Part shown: positions 24,886 through 33,752 of the stretch, one piece after another
How the letters are laid out: each line of letters begins with the position of its first letter
Position numbering within the stretch: the stretch's first letter is position 1
Source: RCIO01 sp035555795
GTDB lineage: Bacteria > Pseudomonadota > Alphaproteobacteria > Rhizobiales > Rhizobiaceae
DNA: 64,000 nt
Assembly: GCA_035555795.1 (NCBI GenBank)
Contig: DATMGE010000045.1
Span: 20,008-84,007 of the forward strand
Direction: 5' to 3'
Notes under the pieces: generated by a model
Database searches by the model: none
What the model saw: the letters and a program-made list of their open reading frames with translations, nothing else
What the model was told of the DNA's origin: nothing
Position numbers and translations under genes: made by a program

Positions 24886-25782
24886 TCACTCCGCGAACTT
24901 CGGGTCGAGCCAGTCGCGCAGGCTGTCGCCGAACAGGTTGAAGGCGAAGACGGCGATCGTCACCGCGAGGCCGGGGAACAGGATCATCCACGGCGCCTCG
25001 CGATAGAAGTTTGCCGCCTCGCCCGACAGCATCAGACCCCAGTCGGGCTGCGGCTCGGAGACGCCGAGCCCGATATAGGTCAGCGCCGCGCTGAGCAGGA
25101 TCGCCTGGCCGATATAGCCGGTCAGCATGATGAGGTAGGGCGCGGCGACGTTGGGCAGCATGTGGCGCACGATGATGCGCGCATTGGAAAAACCGCTGAC
25201 GCGGGCCGCGTCGACATAGGGCAGGTCGCGGATTGACAAGGCGGCCGCGCGCACCACGCGGGTGACGCTGGGCAGGACGGCGATGGCGATGGCCGCGATC
25301 AGGTTGAGGTCGACCGGACCGAGCCGGTTGCGTCCCAGCACGGCGGCGGTGACGATGGCGGTGACGATGACCGGGATGGTGAGCAGGATATCGACGAAAC
25401 GCTGGATGATGAGATCGGTCTTGCCGCCGAAATAGGCCGATAGCGTGCCGATCAGCACGCCGATGGTGCAGCCTATGAAGGACGAGGCGAAACCAACCAC
25501 CAGCGCTGTGCGGGTGCCGTAGATGATGCGGCTCAGAATGTCGCGGCCGTAATTGTCGGTGCCCAGCCAGTGCGCCGCATCGGGCGCAACCATCATCGCG
25601 CCATAGTCGTTCTTGAACGGCGAATAGGGGCTGACGACCTCGGCGAAGATCGCGACAAGGGCAAGCAGGACGATAACGACGAAGCCGACTGCGCCGACCG
25701 GCTGGCGGCGTGCGAAATCGGCCATGCTGGCGAGGAAGGCAATGCGCGGCACGGAGCGGGAGGCGGTGGCGGCCATGGTCAT
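24886..25782 (-). CDS. ABC transporter permease, DppC/OppC type
   Basis: A 298-residue inner-membrane permease of a peptide/opine/nickel-type importer. The N-terminal OppC-type domain precedes HWLGTDNYGRDILSRIIYGTR, a hallmark of DppC, and the EAA-like loop VDAARVSGFSNARIIVRHMLPN contacts the ATPase. Five to six helices. It starts in an ATGA overlap with the DppB-type gene, so the two are co-translated. Confidence 0.93.
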   Translation of the reverse strand: MTMAATASRSVPRIAFLASMADFARRQPVGAVGFVVIVLLALVAIFAEVVSPYSPFKNDYGAMMVAPDAAHWLGTDNYGRDILSRIIYGTRTALVVGFASSFIGCTIGVLIGTLSAYFGGKTDLIIQRFVDILLTIPVIVTAIVTAAVLGRNRLGPVDLNLIAAIAIAVLPSVTRVVRAAALSIRDLPYVDAARVSGFSNARIIVRHMLPNVAAPYLIMLTGYIGQAILLSAALTYIGLGVSEPQPDWGLMLSGEAANFYREAPWMILFPGLAVTIAVFAFNLFGDSLRDWLDPKFAE

Positions 25783-26732
25783 TGGTACCGGATCCTCGGA
25801 TTGAGCACGCAGTAGAGCAGGTCGACGACAAGGTTGATCAGCACCATCATCACCGCGATGACCATGACCATGCCCTGAAGCAGGATGAAGTCGTTGTGGC
25901 TCGCCGCCTCGATGAAGAGCTTGCCCAGCCCGTGCAGGTTGAACACCTGCTCGGTGACGATCAGGCCGCTGATGAGGAAGGCGAATTCGATGCCGATAAC
26001 CGTGATGGTCGGCAGCATGGCGTTGCGCATCGCATGTTTGGTGACAACGCGCATTTCGCGTGTGCCCTTGGCGCGTGCGGTGCGGACATAGTCCTCGCGC
26101 AGCACTTCCATCATGGTGGAGCGCAGCATGCGCGCGACCACTGCCGAAAAGCGGAAGCCAACCGCCAGCGCCGGCCAGATGAGCGTGGTCAGGCAGGCGA
26201 TGGGATCGACCCAGAAAGGCACAAAGGCGGGCGAAGGCAGCCAGTTGAACCAATGCAGCAGCGCCAGGATGATCAGCATGCCGATCCAGAAGGACGGAAC
26301 GGCCAAGCCCGTCATGGCGCCGATGCGTATGAAATAGTCGAAGGCCGAGTTGGGATAGAGCGCCGAGAGCGCCCCCACCGGCAGCGCGATGATCAGGCCG
26401 ATGATGAGCGCCAGCACGGCGACGTGGAGCGACAGGTTGAGCCGGTCGGCGATCTCCTCCGTGACCGGCCTTTCCGTCCACATGGAGCGGCCAAGGTCCA
26501 GCGTCACCAGACCGGCCATCCACGAGCCGAACTGCTCGTGCAGCGGGCGATCGAGGCCAAGCCTGGCGCGTTCGCGGTCGAGAACCTCCTCGCTGACCTG
26601 CGCACCGTCGCCGCGTAGCTTCACCTCGACGATGTCGCCGGGCACGACGCGCAGCGCGAAGAAGATGACGACCGCAGCGCCGAGCAAGGTGGGGATGGTC
26701 AGGACGAGGCGCTTGAGGATGTAGTTGAGCAT
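25779..26732 (-). CDS. ABC transporter permease, DppB/OppB type
   Basis: A 317-residue permease with the classic start YILKRLVLTIPTLLGAAVVIF and LGLDRPLHEQFGSWM, and the EAA loop VRTARAKGTREMRVVTKHAMRN. It pairs with the DppC-type permease. The start at 26732 gives the standard N-terminus; a longer open frame upstream is a shadow of the ATPase gene. Four bases separate it from the ATPase stop. Confidence 0.93.
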   Translation of the reverse strand: MLNYILKRLVLTIPTLLGAAVVIFFALRVVPGDIVEVKLRGDGAQVSEEVLDRERARLGLDRPLHEQFGSWMAGLVTLDLGRSMWTERPVTEEIADRLNLSLHVAVLALIIGLIIALPVGALSALYPNSAFDYFIRIGAMTGLAVPSFWIGMLIILALLHWFNWLPSPAFVPFWVDPIACLTTLIWPALAVGFRFSAVVARMLRSTMMEVLREDYVRTARAKGTREMRVVTKHAMRNAMLPTITVIGIEFAFLISGLIVTEQVFNLHGLGKLFIEAASHNDFILLQGMVMVIAVMMVLINLVVDLLYCVLNPRIRYQ

Positions 26733-26736
26733 CGCG

Positions 26737-28788
26737 TCAGATCCTGATGCAGGCGGCGAACTTGCCGGGCTGCTTTTCTTCGAGCGGCGGCACGGTGGCG
26801 GCACATTCGGCAATGGCCATCGGGCAGCGGGTGCGGAAGACGCAGCCCGACGGCGGCGAAAGCGGCGACGGCAGCTCGCCCTTGATGACATTCGGTTCGC
26901 GCAGGCGCTCGACGGCGGGATCAGGCACGGGCACCGCATCGAGGAGCGCGCGCGTATAGGGGTGCAGCGGCGCATCGAACAGCGCGTCGCAATCGCCCAT
27001 TTCCATGATGCGGCCGAGATACATGACCGCCACGCGATGCGACAGGTGGCGCACCACGGCGAGGTCGTGGGCGATGAAAAGATAGCCGAGGCCAAGCCGC
27101 GTCTGCAGCTCGTCGAGCAGGTTGATGATCTGGCCCTGGATCGACACGTCGAGCGCGGAGACCGGCTCGTCCAGCACGATGAAGTCGGGTTCGTGGGCAA
27201 GCGCGCGGGCGATGCCGACGCGCTGGCGCTGGCCGCCCGACAACTGGTGCGGGAAGCGGTCTGCCATCACCGGCAGGAGGCCGGTAAGCGCCAGCAATTC
27301 CTGCACGCGCGCCTCCACCGCATCCCTGCCTCCGCGCGGCAGGATGTTGTGGACCCGGATCGGCTCGGCGATGATCTGGCGCACCGTCATGCGCGGATTG
27401 AGCGAGGAGAACGGGTCCTGAAAGACGACCTGGATGTTCTTCCACAGCGAGCGGTCGGGCTTTACCCGGTTGCCGGCGATGGTGCGGCCCTCGAAGACGA
27501 TGCTGCCGGCGCTGGGTTCCTCAAGCTGGAGCACCATGCGGCCGATGGTGGACTTGCCGCAGCCGCTTTCGCCGACGAGGCCGAGCGTCTGGCCACGCGG
27601 CACGGCGAAGGAGACGTTCTCCACCGCCTTCGCCACCTGACCGCCGCCGAGCGCGAAATGCTTGCGCAGCGTGTCCACCGCCAGTTCCTCCGGCAAGGCG
27701 GGATCGGCGGCGCGGACGACGAGCGAGGCCGCGCCCGCCTCTGCCACGCGTGGCTCGTCGGCGCGCCAGCAGCGTGCCGAATGCTCCTCGCCGACCAAAG
27801 CCAGCTGCGATTCGGTATCGCAGCGCGCGATCCGCTCGCAGCAGCGCGGCGCGAAGCGGCAGCCGGACGGCAGGCGCGACATGTCGGGCGGCAGGCCCTC
27901 GATGGTGCTGAGCTTTTCGACCCGGCCGCCGCGCAGGTTGGGCACGGAACTGATCAGGCCGAACGTGTAGGGATGCTTGGGCGCTGCGAAGATCACCTCG
28001 ACGGGGCCGCTCTCCACGATGCGGCCCGCATACATGACATGCACGCGGTCGACGTAGCGCGCGACGATGCCGAGATTATGGGTGATGATGACCAGCGAGA
28101 TGCCCAGCCGCTGCACGAGATCGCGCATCAACTCCAGAATCTGCGCCTGAATGGTCACGTCGAGCGCAGTGGTGGGTTCGTCGGCGATGATGAGCTTCGG
28201 GTCGCAGGCGAGTGCCATGGCGATGAGCACGCGCTGGCGCATGCCGCCCGACAGATGATGCGGATATTGCGACAGACGCCGCTCGCCGTCGCCGATGCCG
28301 ACCAGCGCCAGAAGCTCGAGCGCGCGGGCCCGCGCTTCCTGCGTCGACATGTTGAAATGGCTGAACAAAGGCTCGGTGATCTGGTCGCCGATGGTGAGTG
28401 CGGGATTGAGCGAGGTCATCGGCTCCTGAAAGACCATGCCGATGTCGCGCCCGCGCAGCTGGCGCATCTCGTCCGGCGACAGCGCCATCAGGTCCTTGCC
28501 GTCAAAGGTCACCGTGCCGCCCGTCACCCTGCCTGCGGGGCGCGGCAAGAGCCGCATCAGCGCCATGGCCGTGGCGGACTTGCCGCAGCCGGATTCGCCG
28601 ACGATGGCGACGATCTCGCCCGGCGCCACGGCCCATGAAACATCGTCCACCGCGCGCACATGGCCCCGGCTAGAGTGGAACTCCACCGTCAGATTATCGA
28701 CCGACAGAAGCGGCTGCGCGACCGGCATCGTATCGGCAGGGCGGCGGTCGATGGTCACGCTTGCGGTCAACCGTTTCCTCCCTGTCAT
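26737..28788 (-). CDS. ABC transporter ATP-binding protein, fused DppD-DppF type
   Basis: A 683-residue protein carrying two ATPase domains that are separate proteins in many systems. Domain 1 (about 25-350): GESGCGKSA, LSGGMRQR, IIADEPTTALD. Domain 2 (about 365-680): GESGCGKST, LSGGQRQR, IVLDEPVSALD. Each ends with a cysteine-rich oligopeptide-ATPase C-terminal segment (GCRFAPRC and GCVFRTRCPMA). It powers the two permeases encoded after it. The ATG at 28788 has no clear Shine-Dalgarno; an ATG at 28731 (MPVAQPLLSVDNL) is an equal candidate. No binding protein gene is in this operon; the nearest is divergent at 30095. Confidence 0.92.
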   Translation of the reverse strand: MTGRKRLTASVTIDRRPADTMPVAQPLLSVDNLTVEFHSSRGHVRAVDDVSWAVAPGEIVAIVGESGCGKSATAMALMRLLPRPAGRVTGGTVTFDGKDLMALSPDEMRQLRGRDIGMVFQEPMTSLNPALTIGDQITEPLFSHFNMSTQEARARALELLALVGIGDGERRLSQYPHHLSGGMRQRVLIAMALACDPKLIIADEPTTALDVTIQAQILELMRDLVQRLGISLVIITHNLGIVARYVDRVHVMYAGRIVESGPVEVIFAAPKHPYTFGLISSVPNLRGGRVEKLSTIEGLPPDMSRLPSGCRFAPRCCERIARCDTESQLALVGEEHSARCWRADEPRVAEAGAASLVVRAADPALPEELAVDTLRKHFALGGGQVAKAVENVSFAVPRGQTLGLVGESGCGKSTIGRMVLQLEEPSAGSIVFEGRTIAGNRVKPDRSLWKNIQVVFQDPFSSLNPRMTVRQIIAEPIRVHNILPRGGRDAVEARVQELLALTGLLPVMADRFPHQLSGGQRQRVGIARALAHEPDFIVLDEPVSALDVSIQGQIINLLDELQTRLGLGYLFIAHDLAVVRHLSHRVAVMYLGRIMEMGDCDALFDAPLHPYTRALLDAVPVPDPAVERLREPNVIKGELPSPLSPPSGCVFRTRCPMAIAECAATVPPLEEKQPGKFAACIRI

Positions 28789-28970
28789 CCACGGCCGCGG
28801 CGGCTAACGAGATAGTTAGCACAGCGGCGGCGCGGCGCGCTTGTCGGTCGTGTCAGCGTGGTTGGATCGGCGTGACATCGCCGTGCCATCGCCCGCATGG
28901 GCCGCACGACAAGATTGACACGGCCGTTTCGGCGCGTCGAACTGCGCCACGTCAATTCAGGAGAAACGGC

Positions 28971-29936
28971 ATGAGCGCGGAAAAGAACAGTTTCAGATCG
29001 CCAGTGATCGCCTACGCGTTCAACGACAATCTCCGCAAGCATATTGCGGCGCATTGGTCGAAGCCGACGATCATCGACTACACCAAGGACCGCAAGCCCT
29101 GGGACATTCCGCCGGAGGCCGACCTTCTGATGTCGTTCCATGCCGGCTGGACCGAGGCGCCCGCGCAGGCCCCGGCCGGCTGGCCGTTCAACCTCAGGCA
29201 GATCCAGATCCTGACCGCCGGCGTCGACAAATATCCCGACTGGGCGATCAACGCCGTGCCGACGATCTGCGGACGCGGCGTATCGGCGGTTCCGATCGCC
29301 GAATATGCGGTGACCGCGATGATCGCCTACGACAAGAAATGGACGCAGCTCGCCGCGATGAAGAAGGGCGACCCGAACCCCGACATGCTGCGTATCTCGA
29401 ATCGTTCGGTAGGCCTTGTCGGCGTCGGCGCGATCGGACGGGAAGTTGCCGTGCGCGCGAGCGCCTTCGGCATGAAGGTGCGCGGCTACACCCGCTCAGG
29501 CCGCGCTCCGGAAGGCGTGCCGGTGGAGATGGTGGGCAGCCTCGCTGAATTGATGGCTGTCAGCGACCACGTGCTGATCGCTACGCCGCTGACGCCGGAA
29601 ACCACGGGCATGATCGACGCGTCCGTGCTGGCCGCCGCCAAGCCCGGACTGCACCTGATCAATGTCGCGCGCGGCGAGATCGTGGACCAGGATGCGCTGC
29701 TGAAGGCGCTGGATAACGGAAGCATCGGCTTTGCAACGCTCGACGTCACCGCGCCCGAGCCCCTGCCCGACGGGCATCCGCTGGAGCGCCATCCCAATGT
29801 GCTGATCACGCCGCACATTTCCTGGTTGACGGAGGAGAATTTCGACCGGCTCACCGACAAGGTGATGGACGATCTCGACCGATATGCGCGCGGCGAACCG
29901 CCGGTGAACGTGGTGGACCCCTCCGCCAAATACTGA
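28971..29936 (+). CDS. D-2-hydroxyacid dehydrogenase family protein
   Basis: A 321-residue NAD(P)-dependent 2-hydroxyacid dehydrogenase. The dinucleotide motif GLVGVGAIGREVA is at about 146-158, INVARGEIVDQDAL carries the conserved Arg, and TPHISWLTEENF the catalytic His. It interconverts a 2-keto acid and a D-2-hydroxy acid. A strong Shine-Dalgarno (aggaga, 28959-28964) fixes the ATG. It lies between the divergent ABC operon and the binding-protein gene, so the transported compound may be, or be degraded to, a 2-hydroxy or 2-keto acid. Confidence 0.9.
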   Translation: MSAEKNSFRSPVIAYAFNDNLRKHIAAHWSKPTIIDYTKDRKPWDIPPEADLLMSFHAGWTEAPAQAPAGWPFNLRQIQILTAGVDKYPDWAINAVPTICGRGVSAVPIAEYAVTAMIAYDKKWTQLAAMKKGDPNPDMLRISNRSVGLVGVGAIGREVAVRASAFGMKVRGYTRSGRAPEGVPVEMVGSLAELMAVSDHVLIATPLTPETTGMIDASVLAAAKPGLHLINVARGEIVDQDALLKALDNGSIGFATLDVTAPEPLPDGHPLERHPNVLITPHISWLTEENFDRLTDKVMDDLDRYARGEPPVNVVDPSAKY

Positions 29937-30057
29937 TCGCGCCCGAGTCGCGACGGTACAAGCGGAAAGGTCGCGGCTCCCCTAACGGTCGAGGCCGGTC
30001 GGTGGAAGGATTCGGGCTGAAGCGCCGCGCAGTACGCGGTGGACGAATTGCTGGAAA

Positions 30058-30078
30058 GCCGGCCCAGTCCGGGCCGGC
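30058..30078 (+). promoter_or_regulatory. GC-rich hairpin just before the binding-protein gene
   Basis: An 8-base-pair perfect stem, gccggccc (30058-30065) with gggccggc (30071-30078), and a 5-base loop. It ends 2 bases before the ribosome-binding site aggagg (30081-30086). It may protect the strongly expressed binding-protein mRNA, or partly terminate the upstream gene. Confidence 0.45.
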
Positions 30079-30094
30079 AAAGGAGGAAACTGGC

Positions 30095-31675
30095 ATGAAC
30101 ATATTCAGAAAGCCCGCCATTGCGGCGGGCGTGGCGGCGGCAGCCCTGCTGGCTGGTGCTGCCTTCGCAGAGGAGCCGGTGCGCGGCGGCACGCTGACAC
30201 AGATCATCCCGGCCGAACCGCCGACCTTCGACTGCCACGCCACGCAGACATCGTTCGTGATGCAGGCGGTGGGGCCGTCCTATTCCTCGCTGCTGAAACC
30301 CGATGCGACGGAATATCCGAAGATCGTCGGCGATCTGGCCGAAAGCTGGGAAACCTCCGAAGACGGCATGACCTATACGGTCAAGCTGCGCCAGGGCGTC
30401 ACCTTCCATGACGGCTCGACCTTCGACGCCGAGGATGTGAAGGCCACGTTCGACCGCATCATGTCGCCGCCGGACGGCGTCGTTTCGGTGCGCCAGAGCG
30501 AACTGGTGGATGTCGCCAGCGTGGACGTGGTCGATCCCTTCACGGTGCAGTTCAAACTCAAGAACAAGAACGTCGCCTTCATCAACAATCTCGCCAACCC
30601 CTGGCACTGCATCTATTCGGCCGAGAAGCTGAAGGAGAACCCGAACTACCCGGCAACCGAGGTCATGGGCACCGGACCGTTCCAGTTCGTGGAATATGTG
30701 AAGGGCTCGCATTGGACGGCGAAGCGGTTCGACAACTACTTCCTTGAAGGAAAGCCCTATCTCGACGGCATCCGTTCGAACTTCGTCGGCGGCCCGGCGC
30801 TGACGCCGGCGCTGTCGGCGGGCCAGGCCGACGCCATGTACTGGTTCGTGACGCCGCAGCAGCGCGACCGCATCACGGAAGTGCAGGGCGACAAGGTCGT
30901 GTTCGACGAATCGCCGCTCAACAGCCTCGTTTACATCACCTTCAATGCCAGCAAGCCGCCCTTCGACGACGTCCGGGTTCGCCAGGCGCTCAATCTGGCC
31001 ATCGACCGCTACGAGGCCGATACCGCGCTGTCGAAGATTTCGGCCCTGAAGGGCGCCACGGCCTATTTCACGCCCGGCTCCGCATTCACGCCGAGCGAGG
31101 ATGAGATCGCCAAGCTGCCCGGCTATGGCAAGGACATCGAGGCATCGCGCGAGCAGGCGAAGAAGCTGCTGGCCGATGCTGGCAAGTCGAACCTCAAATT
31201 CACCATCACCACGCGCAACCTGCCGCCCTTCGAGCCGCCGACGATCTTCCCGATCGACCAGTGGCGCCAGATCGGCGTCGAGGTGGACGTGGTCAAGCTC
31301 GACACCGCGCCCTATTTCGCCGCGCTCAACGAGAGCAATTTCGAGGCGGTGGTCGAGGGCTACAACTTCAATGTGATGGACCCGAACGACGTGTTCCAGA
31401 AGTTCCTGCCGGGCTCGTCCATCAACTATGCGAAGAACAAGGACGACGTGCTGGTCGATCTCTACGCCAAGCAGAAGGTGGAGACAGACCCGGCCAAGCG
31501 CGTCGAGATGGCGCAACAGTTCCAGAAGCGCCTTCTGGAGGAAGCCTATTATGCGCCGATCCTGTGGAACCGCCGCATCACGATGAACAAGGCCAATGTG
31601 AAGGGCTGGCACAATACGCCGGTCTTCGCGGTGGGCGCCGACCTCGCCGACATCTGGCTGGCGCCGGCGAACTGA
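30095..31675 (+). CDS. ABC transporter substrate-binding protein, family 5
   Basis: A 526-residue periplasmic solute-binding protein of the peptide/opine/nickel family (SBP_bac_5). A signal peptide (about residues 1-24, AGAAFA) precedes RGGTLTQIIPAEPPTFD. The family core LAESWETSEDGMTYTVKLRQGVTFHDG, TGPFQFVEY and DDVRVRQALNLAIDR is complete. The start is fixed by aggagg at 30081. It should feed the divergent permease/ATPase operon at 24886-28788, with the dehydrogenase between them. A strong terminator follows. The ligand cannot be read from the sequence. Confidence 0.94.
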   Translation: MNIFRKPAIAAGVAAAALLAGAAFAEEPVRGGTLTQIIPAEPPTFDCHATQTSFVMQAVGPSYSSLLKPDATEYPKIVGDLAESWETSEDGMTYTVKLRQGVTFHDGSTFDAEDVKATFDRIMSPPDGVVSVRQSELVDVASVDVVDPFTVQFKLKNKNVAFINNLANPWHCIYSAEKLKENPNYPATEVMGTGPFQFVEYVKGSHWTAKRFDNYFLEGKPYLDGIRSNFVGGPALTPALSAGQADAMYWFVTPQQRDRITEVQGDKVVFDESPLNSLVYITFNASKPPFDDVRVRQALNLAIDRYEADTALSKISALKGATAYFTPGSAFTPSEDEIAKLPGYGKDIEASREQAKKLLADAGKSNLKFTITTRNLPPFEPPTIFPIDQWRQIGVEVDVVKLDTAPYFAALNESNFEAVVEGYNFNVMDPNDVFQKFLPGSSINYAKNKDDVLVDLYAKQKVETDPAKRVEMAQQFQKRLLEEAYYAPILWNRRITMNKANVKGWHNTPVFAVGADLADIWLAPAN

Positions 31676-31698
31676 CGCCGCAACCCTCGCAAACAAGG

Positions 31699-31724
31699 AC
31701 GGGCGGCCATGAGCCGCCCGTTTT
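31699..31724 (+). terminator. Rho-independent terminator of the binding-protein gene
   Basis: A 9-base-pair stem, acgggcggc (31699-31707) with gccgcccgt (31713-31721), a 5-base loop and a run of T. It lies 23 bases after the stop codon. Confidence 0.78.
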
Positions 31725-31744
31725 CGTTGTAACTCCGCCTGCCC

Positions 31745-32185
31745 TCAGCCCATGGGCTCGTATATGCGGTCGGCGCGGCGCTCGATCACCTTCCAGCCGG
31801 CCTCGGTCCGCGCCAGCCTGTCGTGATAGCGCCACAGAACGCCGACACCCGGCATGGCCACGGGAAGCGTGCGCTTCTCGTCGGATTTCTGCAAAAAACC
31901 CATTGAATAATAGCTGCATGTCGCAATGCCTTCGGCGTCGAAGTCGACGACGAAATTGGTCAGCACATGGCAGATGACGAGGCTGGGCGAACGGTTCCCG
32001 TAGTAGCCGGCAATCTGGTCGATCCCGCTCAGCACGCCATCGGGGCGGTGCCAGACCGCATCGGGCGCATAATGGGCGAGGCCTGCCTGGTAGTTTCCGG
32101 CGTCGAAGGCGCTGCTCATGCGCGCGACGACCTGCTGGCATGCGAAGGCCGCCAGCACTTCGCTGTCTGGTGCGGTCGTGTTCAT
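31745..32185 (-). CDS. SnoaL/NTF2-like fold protein
   Basis: A 146-residue small cone-shaped fold protein (nuclear transport factor 2-like). VVARMSSAFDAGNYQAGLAHYAPDAVWHRPDGVLSG and HVLTNFVVDFD are typical of the SnoaL-like group, whose members are isomerases, hydrolases or dehydratase-like subunits. The reaction is unknown. The ATG at 32185 has gaaaggg at a usual distance; in-frame ATGs at 32191 and 32215 are possible. The same frame stays open about 190 bases further upstream without a start codon. Confidence 0.75.
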   Translation of the reverse strand: MNTTAPDSEVLAAFACQQVVARMSSAFDAGNYQAGLAHYAPDAVWHRPDGVLSGIDQIAGYYGNRSPSLVICHVLTNFVVDFDAEGIATCSYYSMGFLQKSDEKRTLPVAMPGVGVLWRYHDRLARTEAGWKVIERRADRIYEPMG

Positions 32186-32393
32186 CGTCATCACCCTTTC
32201 TGGACCCACTGCCATAGATGGGGCAACTGATCCCAGCTGATGGAAAATTGCTAGGACGGCGAAGCGCCATCGCGCCTGTTCCAGAGTGACCTCGCCTTTC
32301 TCCTTCTTCGCGATGAACCGCGCATCCTGCTCATCGACGGTTTCAGCACCCGCATTTTCGCTGCCATGCGGGTTGCGCTGCCGCGTCGATGAT

Positions 32394-32418
32394 GTAACTT
32401 AATAACGTATCAGATTAC
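32394..32418. promoter_or_regulatory. Imperfect palindrome, candidate Zur box before aztD
   Basis: An A/T-rich imperfect 25-base palindrome with outer arms gtaa and ttac. A further A/T-rich stretch, atgttataaaata at 32464-32476, lies closer to the gene and could be a -10 region or a second half site. In Rhizobiales, Zur sites are A/T-rich palindromes of this size before zinc-uptake genes, and aztD and COG0523 genes are typical Zur targets. Assignment rests on context and shape. The rest of 32186-32487 shows no gene with a start codon. Confidence 0.45.
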
Positions 32419-32487
32419 CCGGCAGAACAGCCTGTGCGCGGGCAGATCGGGTCATTCGACTTAATGTTATAAAATATGGAGAGGTTC

Positions 32488-33693
32488 ATGCGCCCGTTCA
32501 AATATGCTCTGCTTTCGGCCCTGTTGGCCGGCGTGACGATGCCTGCGGCACTGGCGGAAGAAAAGGAAGCCTGGCGGCTGTTCGTGTCGGACCATGGCGC
32601 GGCGACCGTCACCGCCATCGATGCGGAAAAGGGAGATGTGCTCGAGCGCCTTTCGCTCAAGGGGCCGGCTGGCCTCTACCGGACAGACAGCGGCGAAACG
32701 GTTTTCGCCGTGCAGGGCTCGGCCGGAACGGTGCAGGCTGTTCGCTCGGGCATCGCCTTTGATGACCATGGCGACCACGGCGACATCGATATCAGCGACG
32801 TGAAACTGACGGACTTTGCGCTCGCCGGCGGCAAGCCGGGCCATTTCGTGGAACTGCGCGGCAACATCGCCATGTGGTTCGATGGCGAGGACAAGGCGCA
32901 GCTTTTCACCGAGCGTGACGCCGCGCGCGGTGAGGCAAAGCCGCGCCCGGTCTCGGTGGGCGCGGCCCATCACGGCGTCGCCGTGCCCTATGGCGACTAT
33001 GCGGTGGTGAGCGTGCCGAACCCCGAGGACGCATCGAAGCGGCCCATCGGCGCACGCGTGGTCAAGGGTGAGGACGAGCAGGTGGGCGCGGTTGCCGACT
33101 GTCCAGGCCTGCACGGTTCCGCCGCATCCGGCAGCATCTATGCGCTGGCCTGCAACACCGGGCTGCTGCTGATCGAGGCGAAGGACGGCGTGCCGGAGAT
33201 CCGCCACCTTCCCTATTCGCCCTCACTGCCGGAAGGCAGCGCCTCGACGCTGATCGGCGGCAAGGGCATCCGCTACTTCGTCGGCAATTACGGCGCCGAC
33301 CGGATCGTGCTGATCGACCCGGCAGAGGCCGACGGCTTCCGCCTCGTGCAACTGCCGACGCGGCGCGTCCACTTCGCCGCCGATCCGGTACGGCCGCAAT
33401 TCGTCTATGTCATCACCGAGGACGGCAAGCTGCACCAGGTCAATTTCCTCACCGGCATGATCGCGCACTCCCTCGACCTCACGCAGCCCTATTCCATGGA
33501 CGGCCACTGGAGCGATCCGCGCCCCCGGATCGCCATCGCTGGCGATGAGATCGTTGTGACCGACCCGCTCAACGGAAAGCTGCATCTGGTGGATGCGGCG
33601 AGCTTCACGAAGACGCGCGAAATCGCCGTCGAGGGCGTGCCGTTCAACATCGTCGCAGTCGGCGGCGGCGGGCACGTCCACGCGACCGAATAG
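32488..33693 (+). CDS. aztD: Periplasmic zinc metallochaperone, AztD-like
   Basis: A 401-residue exported beta-propeller protein. The signal peptide is about residues 1-24 (MPAALA). A flexible His/Asp-rich loop, DDHGDHGDIDI (about residues 92-102), and the extreme C-terminus GGGGHVHATE supply probable zinc ligands. AztD proteins hold zinc in the periplasm and hand it to the AztC binding protein of the AztABC importer. No aztABC genes are in this window, so the recipient lies elsewhere or differs. The Shine-Dalgarno ggagagg favours ATG 32488 over ATG 32476. It probably shares an mRNA with the COG0523 gene 59 bases downstream. Confidence 0.85.
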   Translation: MRPFKYALLSALLAGVTMPAALAEEKEAWRLFVSDHGAATVTAIDAEKGDVLERLSLKGPAGLYRTDSGETVFAVQGSAGTVQAVRSGIAFDDHGDHGDIDISDVKLTDFALAGGKPGHFVELRGNIAMWFDGEDKAQLFTERDAARGEAKPRPVSVGAAHHGVAVPYGDYAVVSVPNPEDASKRPIGARVVKGEDEQVGAVADCPGLHGSAASGSIYALACNTGLLLIEAKDGVPEIRHLPYSPSLPEGSASTLIGGKGIRYFVGNYGADRIVLIDPAEADGFRLVQLPTRRVHFAADPVRPQFVYVITEDGKLHQVNFLTGMIAHSLDLTQPYSMDGHWSDPRPRIAIAGDEIVVTDPLNGKLHLVDAASFTKTREIAVEGVPFNIVAVGGGGHVHATE

Positions 33694-33711
33694 TCCACTC
33701 CAGGCAGAACC

Positions 33712-33736
33712 GCGCCCGGCCGCACGCGCCGGGCGC
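33712..33736 (+). promoter_or_regulatory. Intercistronic hairpin between aztD and the COG0523 gene
   Basis: A perfect 9-base-pair stem, gcgcccggc (33712-33720) with gccgggcgc (33728-33736), and a 7-base loop, 16 bases before the next start codon. Without a T-run it is more likely a stabiliser or partial attenuator than a full terminator. Confidence 0.5.
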
Positions 33737-33752
33737 CCAAACATCATGGAAC

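Noticed and set aside
26725..28638. A 637-codon plus-strand frame opposite the double ATPase
   Set aside because: Shadow of the DppD-DppF gene; low-complexity composition and no recognisable domain.
29486..31696. A 736-codon minus-strand frame opposite the dehydrogenase and the binding protein
   Set aside because: It spans two well-supported genes and their intergenic leader with no domain of its own; a GC-skew artefact.
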